Assembly: GCA_018712075.1 (NCBI GenBank)
Contig: DVHN01000122.1
Location: forward strand, 1-36,960
Direction of reading: 5' to 3'
DNA length: 36,960 nucleotides
Source of the DNA: Candidatus Fimimorpha faecalis
GTDB lineage: Bacteria; Bacillota; Clostridia; Lachnospirales; Lachnospiraceae
Shown: positions 1-8,090 of the stretch, in pieces
Layout: each line of letters starts with the position of its first letter
Numbering within the stretch: position 1 is the stretch's first letter
The notes under the pieces: generated by a model
Told to the model about the DNA's origin: nothing
Seen by the model: the letters and a program-made list of their open reading frames with translations, nothing else
Databases searched by the model: none
Position numbers and translations under genes: made by a program

Positions 1-1664
1 AATTGTTGCATCGCAGATTCCAATGGATATAAAATCTCCTGTTCTTGTAAAATTTCTCTTACCTGCCGTTCCCCCAGCGGCTGGATTTCACATGGAATCA
101 ATGATTGAATTCCAAGCTTTGTAACGGTATTAACCCGTTCTGTTAATACAATCTGAACTCCTTGTTTTTGGGATAACTCATGAATTTCCTTTAAAAGTTC
201 CGTTTTCGATATAGAAACTTCATTCAATCCATCCAGCAAAAGAATTAGCTGATTTTCTTGATCCATTAATTGATTTAGTACCCATACCGCATCTTCTATG
301 CTATGTACCTGATCATTTGTTTTGATTTCTTCTAACAGACAGCCACGCAGAAACGAAACTTTCTGCTGGGAATCATTAGAATTCTTTTTATTTTTCCAGT
401 TTTGATAACGCAGCAGCGGAAGATACCAAACAACTGGCTGCTTTTCAAAATACTGATTCGTCATTTTCTTCCAATATCGAAAGAGTAGCGTTGTTTTTCC
501 AACTCCTCCCGAACCTGTGAGTAAGACGCTCTTTCGTTCTGTATAGACTTTATTCCAAAACTCTGCCTCGGTTAATTGGTTTTTTCCATCCCATTGAATG
601 ACCGCTTCGCTCTGATACAAAGATATCTTTCTTGTTTTTTCATATGCAGTACATTGCCTCTTACTAATCTCCCAAAGAACGGATTTGCTAACTCCTCTTC
701 TTTGAATACGGTCTTGCAAATCTATTAATGCCTCCTTGAGTTCCTCAGTCGTTTGATACCGCATATTGGGTGTTAGCCATAATCCTTTTGTAATAATTTC
801 TAGAACCTTCCATTTCACACTGGACAGCCACGTTACGGAACAACGTTCTATTTGAAACTGCCTCAGTTTTCTGTTTTGTATCTCTTCCTCTGTCAATCGT
901 TTTCCTGTTATCATCTGATAAAAAACTGCACAAACGGAAAACAGATCGGTAGCTGGACAAATAAAGTTTACTTTCTTTAACATTATTTCTGGAGCGGAAT
1001 ATCCTCTCTTTGTTCCAGAATACATTCCTTCCAAATCTACATAAGTTCTATTCCAACTACTATTATAATCAATTAATAGAATTCTCCTCTGAATTTCCTT
1101 TTTTCCCTTTAATAATGGCAGCAATAAAATATTATCGGGGCTGATATCTAAATGCAAAACCCCATTATTATGGAACGTCGCCAGAACATCTAACAGGTTT
1201 TGAATCATTGTACAACTCTGTTCTAAATCTATTTTTTTGTTTTCTTCTAAATATTGTTCTAACGAAATTCCTCCATCATAACTATAAACCGAATAGAGCG
1301 TTCCATTTTTTTCATAAGAATTAATATTTCCCCCTGCTGCTTCTGGATTTTCCCATAAATGAGCCATATGAGTTTTATTTCCAATATAGAAACTACTTTT
1401 GTGTAACTGAAAGTATTCTTTTCCCCTTTCTTCTACAACAATCTGTTCTCCTCCTTCTGCTCGATAAATACTTCCATCTGTTGTATACGGAAACAATTCC
1501 TTAATTAAAACTTGATGATTGCAATCAGACTGCATTTGATCTGGATATTGTGCATGATACACGATCGCATTGGAACCTGCTCCTACAATTCCCAAGACTT
1601 CATATTGATTTTCTCCTAATTTTATCTTTGCACCAATTTCTAATGTTGTTCGATTCTCTCTCAT
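1..1664 (-). CDS. Protein kinase-like / NACHT (STAND) NTPase fusion, 3' end off window
   Basis: I translated this frame by hand: it stays open from the ATG at 1664 to the window edge (554 codons seen, no stop). An AAGGGGAG-type ribosome site lies just upstream of the ATG. Residues about 20-290 are a eukaryotic-like protein kinase: glycine loop GxxGxGS at 25-31, lysine in VLIK (K55), catalytic loop HLDISPDN (H171, D173, N178), metal Asp in DYN (D199) and APE ending at E226. Residues about 375-500 are a P-loop NTPase: Walker A GSGGVGKTT (384-392, K390) and Walker B LLLDG (D478), as in NACHT/NB-ARC STAND proteins. The catalytic loop reads HLD instead of HRD, and the Mg loop DYN instead of DFG. 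The C-terminal sensor or effector part lies outside the window. STAND kinases of this kind act in signalling or phage defence; the role here is inference. It diverges from the 371-aa gene. Confidence 0.85.
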   Translation of the reverse strand, partial: MRENRTTLEIGAKIKLGENQYEVLGIVGAGSNAIVYHAQYPDQMQSDCNHQVLIKELFPYTTDGSIYRAEGGEQIVVEERGKEYFQLHKSSFYIGNKTHMAHLWENPEAAGGNINSYEKNGTLYSVYSYDGGISLEQYLEENKKIDLEQSCTMIQNLLDVLATFHNNGVLHLDISPDNILLLPLLKGKKEIQRRILLIDYNSSWNRTYVDLEGMYSGTKRGYSAPEIMLKKVNFICPATDLFSVCAVFYQMITGKRLTEEEIQNRKLRQFQIERCSVTWLSSVKWKVLEIITKGLWLTPNMRYQTTEELKEALIDLQDRIQRRGVSKSVLWEISKRQCTAYEKTRKISLYQSEAVIQWDGKNQLTEAEFWNKVYTERKSVLLTGSGGVGKTTLLFRYWKKMTNQYFEKQPVVWYLPLLRYQNWKNKKNSNDSQQKVSFLRGCLLEEIKTNDQVHSIEDAVWVLNQLMDQENQLILLLDGLNEVSISKTELLKEIHELSQKQGVQIVLTERVNTVTKLGIQSLIPCEIQPLGERQVREILQEQEILYPLESAMQQ

Positions 1665-1710
1665 TCCTCTCCCCTTTCTTTTATCCTACATTTATTATAT
1701 CAAATCTCTC

Positions 1711-1739
1711 GATATAAAGCTTCATCTAATTACCGTCAA
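1711..1739 (-). promoter_or_regulatory. Predicted promoter of the kinase-NACHT gene
   Basis: On the minus strand, TTGACG (1734-1739) is followed after 17 bp by TATATC (1711-1716), about 45 bp before the ATG at 1664. A better-looking TATAAT (1694-1699) lies further downstream but has no -35 partner at the right distance. Confidence 0.45.
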
Positions 1740-1791
1740 ATGACATAATTTAACCAGATTTTTAAGTTTATTCCATAATTTTTTTGTAAAA

Positions 1792-1820
1792 TTGTACTTT
1801 CTAAATTAACATGTTATAAT
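1792..1820 (+). promoter_or_regulatory. Predicted promoter of the divergent 371-aa gene
   Basis: TTGTAC (1792-1797), a 17-bp spacer and TATAAT (1815-1820), with a TGT extension just before the -10. Transcription would start near 1827 and leave a leader of about 90 nt before the ATG at 1918. Confidence 0.65.
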
Positions 1821-1830
1821 GAATTATAAC
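1813..1830. promoter_or_regulatory. Perfect palindrome over the -10, candidate operator
   Basis: GTTATAAT (1813-1820) and ATTATAAC (1823-1830) are perfect 8-bp arms separated by GA. The palindrome covers the -10 hexamer and probable start point of the rightward promoter. A protein bound here would block that promoter. The product of the downstream gene is an obvious candidate for autoregulation, but this is inference. Confidence 0.5.
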
Positions 1831-1917
1831 AACTCAAATCAACGATTTGATAAACAAATATATTTACTCTATACGTTATGGAAAACAAAAGAAAAAAGAA
1901 TTATTTAGGAGGTTATT

Positions 1918-3033
1918 ATGAGAATTGATTTAACCGATTTATCTTATCAGGCATTCGAGCAGTTATCCAACCCTGCTACGACAAGTTTCCATGCTTCAGA
2001 ATACTTGCAGTCTAGACTTCAAATCCGTGAATTTTATCCAACTCTTACTAAGATGTATTCTGGCAATGACTTAATGGAGCGGCTTCTCCATGCATTTACA
2101 GAAGCAAAACCCGCTCTTTCTTCTGCTTCTATCTCTCGAAATCTTCGAAATTGGACTAATAAAAAAACAGTTCCTCAAAATCGAGAAGATATTTTTATTA
2201 TCGGATTTGCTCTAAATCTTTCAGAATCCCAAACATCCTATTTGCTTGGTTTTATTTCTGATTATGGAATTCATTATCGAGAGCCAAGAGAACTCGCCTT
2301 TTCTTACTGTCTTAGAATAGGACGAAATTATTTGGAAGCATTGGATTTTATAAACCAGCTTCCTCCAATTCCTCCACTAAAAAAACTGCCTGACGCAGGC
2401 TTTGAATCTGTGCGAACGCAAACCATTATGGATCATTTTTCCAATATTCAAGATGACGAAACCTTTATTCAGGAATTTAAAAATAATCTCACTAATTTTG
2501 GTGTTTTACATTTACGGGCATATGACTATTTTATTAAAAGTTTTGAATGTTTAAAAAATCCTTACCCTTCTTTTGATCCAGCTTCTTCTGATTTCAAAGT
2601 GGAAGAATATTCCATTGAACGAGTTATGGATGATTATTTAACGCTGCATATGCCAGTTGGCAAAAAACGCTCCAACTATTCCCTCATCCAAAAAATGCTC
2701 AAAGCTGATTGGCCAAATGCTACTTCTCTGACTAATATTTTAAATCACAAAAAGGATGTTAGTCGTAAACTATTATTACTTTTATACATTGTAACAGAGG
2801 GAGTTTTGAATGATGATTATGATGAATTAGATGAAGAATATTTAACCGATGAACAACGTTTGGATGAACACTGGTGGAGAATCAATCTTATTTTAAATGA
2901 ATGTGGAATGAATGAATTAGACCCTAGAAATGCTTACGATTGGCTCGTCCTCTATTCTTTAAATACAAATGATACCATTGGAATGAACGAAAAAATGGAA
3001 CAAGTCATCCAATTTCTCTTTCCTTCTCATTAA
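1918..3033 (+). CDS. Unrecognised 371-aa protein with probable helix-turn-helix region
   Basis: I do not recognise a named family. The ATG is preceded by AGGAGG at 1907-1912. No signal peptide or membrane segment is visible. Residues about 48-115 look like an all-helical XRE-type DNA-binding unit: a SASISRNLRNW helix, a basic stretch, then a repacking helix ending in SYLLGF. A second helical unit covers about 245-365 (NYSLIQKML, SLTNILNHKK, then an acidic DDYDELDEE linker and a C-terminal segment with LDPRNAYDWLVLYSL). The two halves have a similar layout, perhaps an old duplication. It diverges from the kinase-NACHT gene and shares its intergenic control region, so it may be the regulator or a partner of that protein. 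Function is unknown. Confidence 0.85.
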   Translation: MRIDLTDLSYQAFEQLSNPATTSFHASEYLQSRLQIREFYPTLTKMYSGNDLMERLLHAFTEAKPALSSASISRNLRNWTNKKTVPQNREDIFIIGFALNLSESQTSYLLGFISDYGIHYREPRELAFSYCLRIGRNYLEALDFINQLPPIPPLKKLPDAGFESVRTQTIMDHFSNIQDDETFIQEFKNNLTNFGVLHLRAYDYFIKSFECLKNPYPSFDPASSDFKVEEYSIERVMDDYLTLHMPVGKKRSNYSLIQKMLKADWPNATSLTNILNHKKDVSRKLLLLLYIVTEGVLNDDYDELDEEYLTDEQRLDEHWWRINLILNECGMNELDPRNAYDWLVLYSLNTNDTIGMNEKMEQVIQFLFPSH

Positions 3034-3051
3034 TTATTTTAACCTCAAACT

Positions 3052-3089
3052 CCAAAAAATCCCTCTGATTCACTCATTGGGATTTTTGG
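3052..3089 (+). terminator. Hairpin terminator after the 371-aa gene
   Basis: CCAAAAAATCCC (3052-3063) pairs with GGGATTTTTGG (3079-3089) with one bulged A. The right arm carries the T-run. It lies between two convergent genes and overlaps the last codons of the opposite glycosylase gene. Confidence 0.55.
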
Positions 3090-3739
3090 AAGGAGGTTTT
3101 TGTTCCTTTCTTCGGTGCATAATCTTTCATTCCTTCTATTGCACCGCCGGCAACCTCCCATAAATATAAACTTGCTACACTACAATATGGGCTGAATCTT
3201 CTGCGGTATTTCTCAAACTTTTTCTTATCAATTTGGCGATGATGGTAAACCATACGCAATCCTCGCTGAATTGCCAGATCGTCATAACTAAATACATTCG
3301 GACGCTCCATACAGAAGAGGAGAATCATTTCTGCCGTCCATACTCCAATTCCTTTTAAAGAGGTTAGAGCTTGAATGGCTTCTTGATCTTCTTTTTCCCA
3401 TACTTCTTCTAAGTCAAATTCTCCAGCCTGAACCTTTCTAGCAAAATCCAAACTATATTCTGCTTTACGCAGACTCAAACCAAATGACTGCATTCCCTCT
3501 ATTCCAGCCTCTAAGACAGACGCAGCAGTTACTTTGCCCAATCCATCGCATACTCTTTTCCAAATCGCTTTTTGTGCCTTCATAGAAATTTGCTGTCCAA
3601 CGATATGATGGACAACTGCGGAAAATAAATCGGTATCTACTTCTTTCTCTATGAAACCGATTTTTTCAATTACTTCTTTCAGTTTTGGATCTTTCTTCTT
3701 TAAATACTCCATTTCGGTACTTCCATATTGAAAATACAA
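3074..3739 (-). CDS. DNA-3-methyladenine glycosylase II family (AlkA-like)
   Basis: This 221-aa HhH-GPD base-excision glycosylase removes alkylated purines such as 3-methyladenine from DNA. Residues 128-139 form the helix-hairpin-helix (LKGIGVWTAEMI), followed by the conserved loop FSYDDLAIQRG, in which D154 aligns with the catalytic Asp. No Cys cluster is present, so it is not a MutY/Nth iron-sulphur enzyme. I keep the TTG start at 3739: GGGAGG lies 9 nt upstream (3749-3754), and the YFQYGSTEMEYLKKKD N-terminus resembles full-length family members. ATG at 3712 is the alternative. The gene overlaps the 3' end of the upstream peptidase gene by 40 bp, which suggests translational coupling in one operon. 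Confidence 0.88.
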   Translation of the reverse strand: MYFQYGSTEMEYLKKKDPKLKEVIEKIGFIEKEVDTDLFSAVVHHIVGQQISMKAQKAIWKRVCDGLGKVTAASVLEAGIEGMQSFGLSLRKAEYSLDFARKVQAGEFDLEEVWEKEDQEAIQALTSLKGIGVWTAEMILLFCMERPNVFSYDDLAIQRGLRMVYHHRQIDKKKFEKYRRRFSPYCSVASLYLWEVAGGAIEGMKDYAPKKGTKTSFQKSQ

Positions 3740-4788
3740 TCTGCTCTGCCTCCCTGTTTTTCATTTTTCAGCAGCTCTGCTACAATCGTATAGACATCTT
3801 TCATATGCTGCTTTGTACGTCCTGGAAATAATGTTTCTATTTTATCCAAATCATCCCATTCTGTATGCATAATCTGACCCCCCGTTTTTTCCAATTGTTT
3901 CTCACTTGTCTGATAATGGCAAGTCTGATTCGTTTTTTCGTTACCGCCGCTGCCATCTTCTTCACACCAGCGATTTGCTTCAATATAAATATACGGAATT
4001 TTCCATACAGAATTAAAATAATGATGATCGCTGCCTGTTTCTCGAGCTGGAGAGCGAAATCCTGTCACTGCCTCGCTTGCATTCGGATTGGCAACTTCTT
4101 CTGGAAGGCATTTTAACTCAATTCCATTTTGAAATGCCACTCTTCTTGCCCATTGATACATTCCAGTTCTAGTTAAACCGCCATTTTCCCATGCTCCTCC
4201 ATAGACAAACAATTCATCCCCCGCTGCAATGCTGTCAATATTAATGTAGGCAACTGCATCTTTTTTTCGTTCTATATGGGTATTGCAAAAGTTACAGCTT
4301 CCCGCATACCCCAGTTTCGTTTTAAAACTTTCCTCTCCATCAAAAAAGCAAAACTGAATCGTATATGGAGTGGATATGGAATAAAATCGCTTTGCCAATT
4401 CCAAAACTACACAGAGTCCAGAACCGTTGTCATCAATTCCATATGTATTGATACTGTCATAATGCGCTCCTACATAGAGTGTTTTTTTACTCTGTCCTGG
4501 CTTCATTACAAAATAATTATAAAACGTATATCCATTTTGCTCAAATGACTCTTCTTTCACAGAATATCCAACCGACTCCAATTCCTGAACAAGCCACTGT
4601 GCAGCTGCACGGTTTGCCTGTGTACCAACTTGTCTGTCAGAAAACTGTTCTTGAATATAACTTAGATTTTGATACATTGCATCTGAGGCTGCTGTTTCAT
4701 TTTTACCTGCATTGACAGGAAGGATGGACAGAAGAATCCAAACAGCAGCCATTCTTTGCATGAAACGATATAATTTTTTTCTTTGCAC
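3700..4788 (-). CDS. Secreted M28-family zinc peptidase
   Basis: M28 enzymes are di-zinc aminopeptidases or carboxypeptidases. The expected ligands are visible (numbered from the GTG start): H109 in GAHYDS, an Asp in the DDNGSG motif (119-120), the E152-E153 pair in DGEES, D185 in NIDS and H308 in MHTEWDD. The N-terminus has basic residues, a hydrophobic run (AAVWILLSILP) and a VNA-type cleavage site, so it is probably exported. I prefer GTG at 4788 to an upstream ATG at 4806 because AGGAGG (4793-4798) lies just before the GTG, inside the longer frame. The 3' end overlaps the glycosylase gene. An alpha/beta hydrolase gene lies 51 bp upstream. The substrate cannot be told. Confidence 0.88.
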   Translation of the reverse strand: MQRKKLYRFMQRMAAVWILLSILPVNAGKNETAASDAMYQNLSYIQEQFSDRQVGTQANRAAAQWLVQELESVGYSVKEESFEQNGYTFYNYFVMKPGQSKKTLYVGAHYDSINTYGIDDNGSGLCVVLELAKRFYSISTPYTIQFCFFDGEESFKTKLGYAGSCNFCNTHIERKKDAVAYINIDSIAAGDELFVYGGAWENGGLTRTGMYQWARRVAFQNGIELKCLPEEVANPNASEAVTGFRSPARETGSDHHYFNSVWKIPYIYIEANRWCEEDGSGGNEKTNQTCHYQTSEKQLEKTGGQIMHTEWDDLDKIETLFPGRTKQHMKDVYTIVAELLKNEKQGGRADCIFNMEVPKWSI

Positions 4789-4839
4789 GTTTCCTCCTAA
4801 CTCCACACTCTAATGGCACAAATCAGTTTTTTATTTCTT

Positions 4840-5532
4840 TTATTGTAGAATCTTATGTGGTTCCGATAAGAAATGCTCTACTTGAAGATTAAACTTCTTC
4901 CAATTTTCTCTCGCTACCGAATGACCTCCCGCCAGAATTACTAACTTGCTGTCTGGAATCCACTCTGCAATCTTTCTTGTATGCCGTTCCGAAATTAAAT
5001 CCCGATCTCCTACAATTACAAGTGTCGGGGCTTTAATTTTCCAAAGATCCGTCCATTTTAATCTCGGTTCTTTTGTCATAAGTGCAACAAGCTCTTTTTC
5101 ATGCCGAAGTTTCGCCGTCTTTTTTGGACAGAGAGTCAGCATATAATATCGCTTAAATATAGAGAATTCTACTTTTTTCTTCATACCATTTGGAAAAATA
5201 TTTGCTCCATTTACAATCAGCTTATTGACATAACTTGGATAAACAATTGCAAAAATCAAAGCAATATTGCCTCCATCACTAAAACCAAGCAAATTTACTT
5301 TTTTAAGTCCCATTTGATCCAACAGTTGTTTCAAATCTTTTGCAAACTGAATTAATGTAAATGGTTTTGTCCCTCTCGGTGATTTTCCATGCCCTCTCGT
5401 ATCCACTGCAATCACATGATAATGTTGCGAAAAATATGGAATTTGATATTCAAAATAAGACGAGTTTTCTCCATTTCCATGCAATAATACAAGTGCTTCC
5501 CCGCTTCCTGCCTCTCTTACATATAATTTCAT
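4840..5532 (-). CDS. Alpha/beta hydrolase
   Basis: A cytoplasmic 230-aa alpha/beta-hydrolase-fold protein. It has an HG oxyanion motif (LLHGNGENS), an AVDTRGHGKS loop, the nucleophile elbow GFSDGG with Ser near residue 85, an acid Asp in VIVGDRD, and a catalytic His in GGHS near residue 203. The complete triad argues for an active esterase, lipase or C-C hydrolase; the substrate is not predictable. The start is ATG at 5532; an in-frame TTG directly upstream (5535) is the alternative. The ribosome site is weak. It may be co-transcribed with the M28 peptidase and AlkA genes that follow. Confidence 0.87.
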   Translation of the reverse strand: MKLYVREAGSGEALVLLHGNGENSSYFEYQIPYFSQHYHVIAVDTRGHGKSPRGTKPFTLIQFAKDLKQLLDQMGLKKVNLLGFSDGGNIALIFAIVYPSYVNKLIVNGANIFPNGMKKKVEFSIFKRYYMLTLCPKKTAKLRHEKELVALMTKEPRLKWTDLWKIKAPTLVIVGDRDLISERHTRKIAEWIPDSKLVILAGGHSVARENWKKFNLQVEHFLSEPHKILQ

Positions 5533-5636
5533 CAACGAATCCCAACCTTTCTATTCTATATTTTCCAATTATTCTTTCAATTTTTCATCATAGCATCTTT
5601 ACTTTTTAAAATAGTATTTCCTATGAAATAGCAAAA

Positions 5637-5670
5637 GGGAACTCTCAGCAGGAAGTTACTGAGAATTCCC
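5637..5670 (-). terminator. Terminator after the GH31 gene
   Basis: A 12-bp stem, with one G-U pair on the minus strand, joins 5637-5648 and 5659-5670 across a 10-nt loop. On the minus strand it is followed by TTTTG, ten bases after the GH31 stop. The plus-strand side also has a nearby T-run. Confidence 0.6.
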
Positions 5671-5679
5671 TCCTATTTT

Positions 5680-7974
5680 TTAAAGGTTCATTTTGATTTC
5701 TTCCCCACAAAATGGAACTTCTATTTCTTTATCCTTATACAGAATACGGAAACTTTCATAAATCGGCTCATAACCATGATGCAGCAGTTCAATACGGAAT
5801 CTTCCGTCTGCATGAACCGTGAATTGATACTGGTTATATTCTCCCTCTCGGTAAGCAAAACTCTCTCCGTCATCTTGATAATGAATATAACTTCCCTCTC
5901 CTTCCAATACATCCAAAGTCAACTGCTTCACATCTTTTTGTCCTACATATTCCATATCTGGGAAGTTCGGAATAATACTTCCTGCTTTTATGTAAATCGG
6001 ACAAGTATCCAATGGAGCTTCTTTTAAGAAATAACCCCCATTTCTCTCTTCTCTCGTCCAATAATCATACCATATTCCTTCTGGTAAGTAAACCATCCGC
6101 ATAGTTTGACCTTGATTTACGACAGGTGCCACGATGATTTGTTCTCCAACCATAAACTGATCGTTTAAATTTTGAACATTTGCATCGTCTTCATAATGCA
6201 GTACAAGTGGACGCATAATTGGCAGCCCTCTTTGTTCTGCTTCATAGAATAAATCATAAAAATATGGCAGTAATTTATAACGCAGTTTTACATATTTGCG
6301 ATAAATATCCAAAGTTTCATTTCCAAATGCCCAAGGTTCCTGGAAACGAGTTCCTTTTGCTGTATGATTTCTAAACAATGGAGAAAAACATCCAACCTGT
6401 ACCCAGCGAGTCAAAAGTTCTGGTGTTGTATCGGACCCAAATCCACCAACATCTGTGCCAACATAAGGCATTCCACTCATTCCTAAATTACAAAGCTGAG
6501 GAATCGCCATTTGGAGATGACACCAAATGCTATGATTATCTCCTGTCCATGCTGTAGAATACTTCTGTGTTCCACTATAGCAGGCACGTGTAATAATAAA
6601 TGGACGACGTTTATCATAATGCTTCAAACCTTCATAAGTAGCTTTTGCCATCAGATGTCCATATACATTGTGCATTTCTGCATGATTCGTTACTCGTCCT
6701 TCATCGGTAAATACTACATCTAACGGGATTTCTCCATGGAAACTTGCAGGTTCATTCATATCATTCCATACTCCACGCACTCCCATATCTACTAAAAATT
6801 TCTGGTTTCCTGCCCACCATTTTCTTACATCTGGATTTCCGAAATCTGGAAATACGGAACTGCCTGGCCAAACCCAATTATCATAAACATTTCCTTCTTT
6901 GTCTCGAACAAAATATCCATTTTGGATACCTGTATCATAGACTTCATATCCTTCCTGCAATTTTACCCCTGGATCAATGATTGTTACAATTTTAAATCCA
7001 TCTTCGGATAAGTCCATTATCATTTGTTTCGGATCTTCGTATCGTTCCTGATTCCATGTAAATACTTTAAAGTTGTCCATATAGTCAATATCTAAATGAA
7101 TCGTATCACATGGAATATGGCATTCTCTGAGTTTTTTCGCAACATCACGGACTTCGCTTTCCCATTCATATCCCCATCTTGACTGATGATATCCTAATGT
7201 CCAAAGCTGCGGTACTGGAACCGTTCCCGTTAATTTTCCATAATTGGTAAGTACCTCTAACAAACAATCTCCTGCAATATAATAGTAATCCAGGTTTCCT
7301 TCGTCAACTCCATAGTAGAAATAATGTTCGCTTTCCTTACCCATATTGAAAACAGAACGATATGTGTTATCAAAAAATAACCCATATACACAGTCATTTC
7401 TTTTTGTCATAAAAAATGGAATCGTTTTATAAAGAACTTTAAAATTATCTACCTGAGGATCTGGATTATCCGTATTCCACATTTCATAAACATAGTGACG
7501 TTTATTCAAAAATCCTGTCTTATCTCCTAATCCGTAAAACAGTTCATCTCCTTCCATCGCCTTCACTACTTCAATCTTGTGAGAAACACCTTCATCCTCT
7601 ACCTTATGTCCTTCACTTTCCAGCAGTTTTTTCGTTTCCTGGCTCATACAAGGAGCTGGTACTCGACTCCAGCGATAATCACGGCAGCAGCAAACTCCCT
7701 CTTTATTATAAATATCCACTTTCCCTTCATGATATATCTTTGCCGTAATCTCAGACGTCTGAATTACAACTGATTCATCCTCCCAGCAAACTTTCAAATT
7801 GACTTCTGCCTTATTGGCAAAGTTAACTGCTTTGGAATTATGTTCCTTTGATTGTAATGGAACAAAAATGTTTAAAATCTGCTCCTGAAATGCTTCTATT
7901 ACCATCTTTTGGTTTTCAAATAGTAAATCTACCTTCGATCCTTGCTGCCTATAAGACAATAGCTTCCCAAACAT
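5680..7974 (-). CDS. Alpha-glucosidase, GH31
   Basis: A 764-aa glycoside hydrolase family 31 enzyme that releases glucose from non-reducing ends of alpha-glucosides. The order is an N-terminal beta-sandwich (about 1-250), a TIM barrel with the GYHQSRWGY entry, nucleophile D405 in WNDMNEP, acid/base D479 in TGDNHS, and C-terminal beta domains. WNDMNEP is typical of alpha-glucosidases rather than alpha-xylosidases. There is no signal peptide, so it acts in the cytoplasm on imported oligosaccharides. I use ATG at 7974 because GGAGG lies 8 nt upstream; the longer frame from 7989 would start inside that ribosome site. It appears to be a single-gene transcript with its own promoter and terminator. 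Confidence 0.94.
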   Translation of the reverse strand: MFGKLLSYRQQGSKVDLLFENQKMVIEAFQEQILNIFVPLQSKEHNSKAVNFANKAEVNLKVCWEDESVVIQTSEITAKIYHEGKVDIYNKEGVCCCRDYRWSRVPAPCMSQETKKLLESEGHKVEDEGVSHKIEVVKAMEGDELFYGLGDKTGFLNKRHYVYEMWNTDNPDPQVDNFKVLYKTIPFFMTKRNDCVYGLFFDNTYRSVFNMGKESEHYFYYGVDEGNLDYYYIAGDCLLEVLTNYGKLTGTVPVPQLWTLGYHQSRWGYEWESEVRDVAKKLRECHIPCDTIHLDIDYMDNFKVFTWNQERYEDPKQMIMDLSEDGFKIVTIIDPGVKLQEGYEVYDTGIQNGYFVRDKEGNVYDNWVWPGSSVFPDFGNPDVRKWWAGNQKFLVDMGVRGVWNDMNEPASFHGEIPLDVVFTDEGRVTNHAEMHNVYGHLMAKATYEGLKHYDKRRPFIITRACYSGTQKYSTAWTGDNHSIWCHLQMAIPQLCNLGMSGMPYVGTDVGGFGSDTTPELLTRWVQVGCFSPLFRNHTAKGTRFQEPWAFGNETLDIYRKYVKLRYKLLPYFYDLFYEAEQRGLPIMRPLVLHYEDDANVQNLNDQFMVGEQIIVAPVVNQGQTMRMVYLPEGIWYDYWTREERNGGYFLKEAPLDTCPIYIKAGSIIPNFPDMEYVGQKDVKQLTLDVLEGEGSYIHYQDDGESFAYREGEYNQYQFTVHADGRFRIELLHHGYEPIYESFRILYKDKEIEVPFCGEEIKMNL

Positions 7975-8006
7975 AATCAAATCCTCCATAATTGATTGTT
8001 TTTTTC

Positions 8007-8035
8007 ATCATACCATGTTCCTGTAATTCCGTCAG
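8007..8035 (-). promoter_or_regulatory. Predicted promoter of the GH31 gene
   Basis: On the minus strand, CTGACG (8030-8035), a 17-bp spacer and TATGAT (8007-8012) with a TGG extension before the -10. It lies about 33 bp upstream of the ATG at 7974. Confidence 0.5.
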
Positions 8036-8090
8036 TATCAATTATTATAGTTTTATAGGAAATTTTTTAGTTTTTTTTATATGTCCAGAG

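Noticed and set aside
745-960. 71-codon minus-strand frame
   Set aside because: Shadow of the kinase-NACHT gene in another frame.
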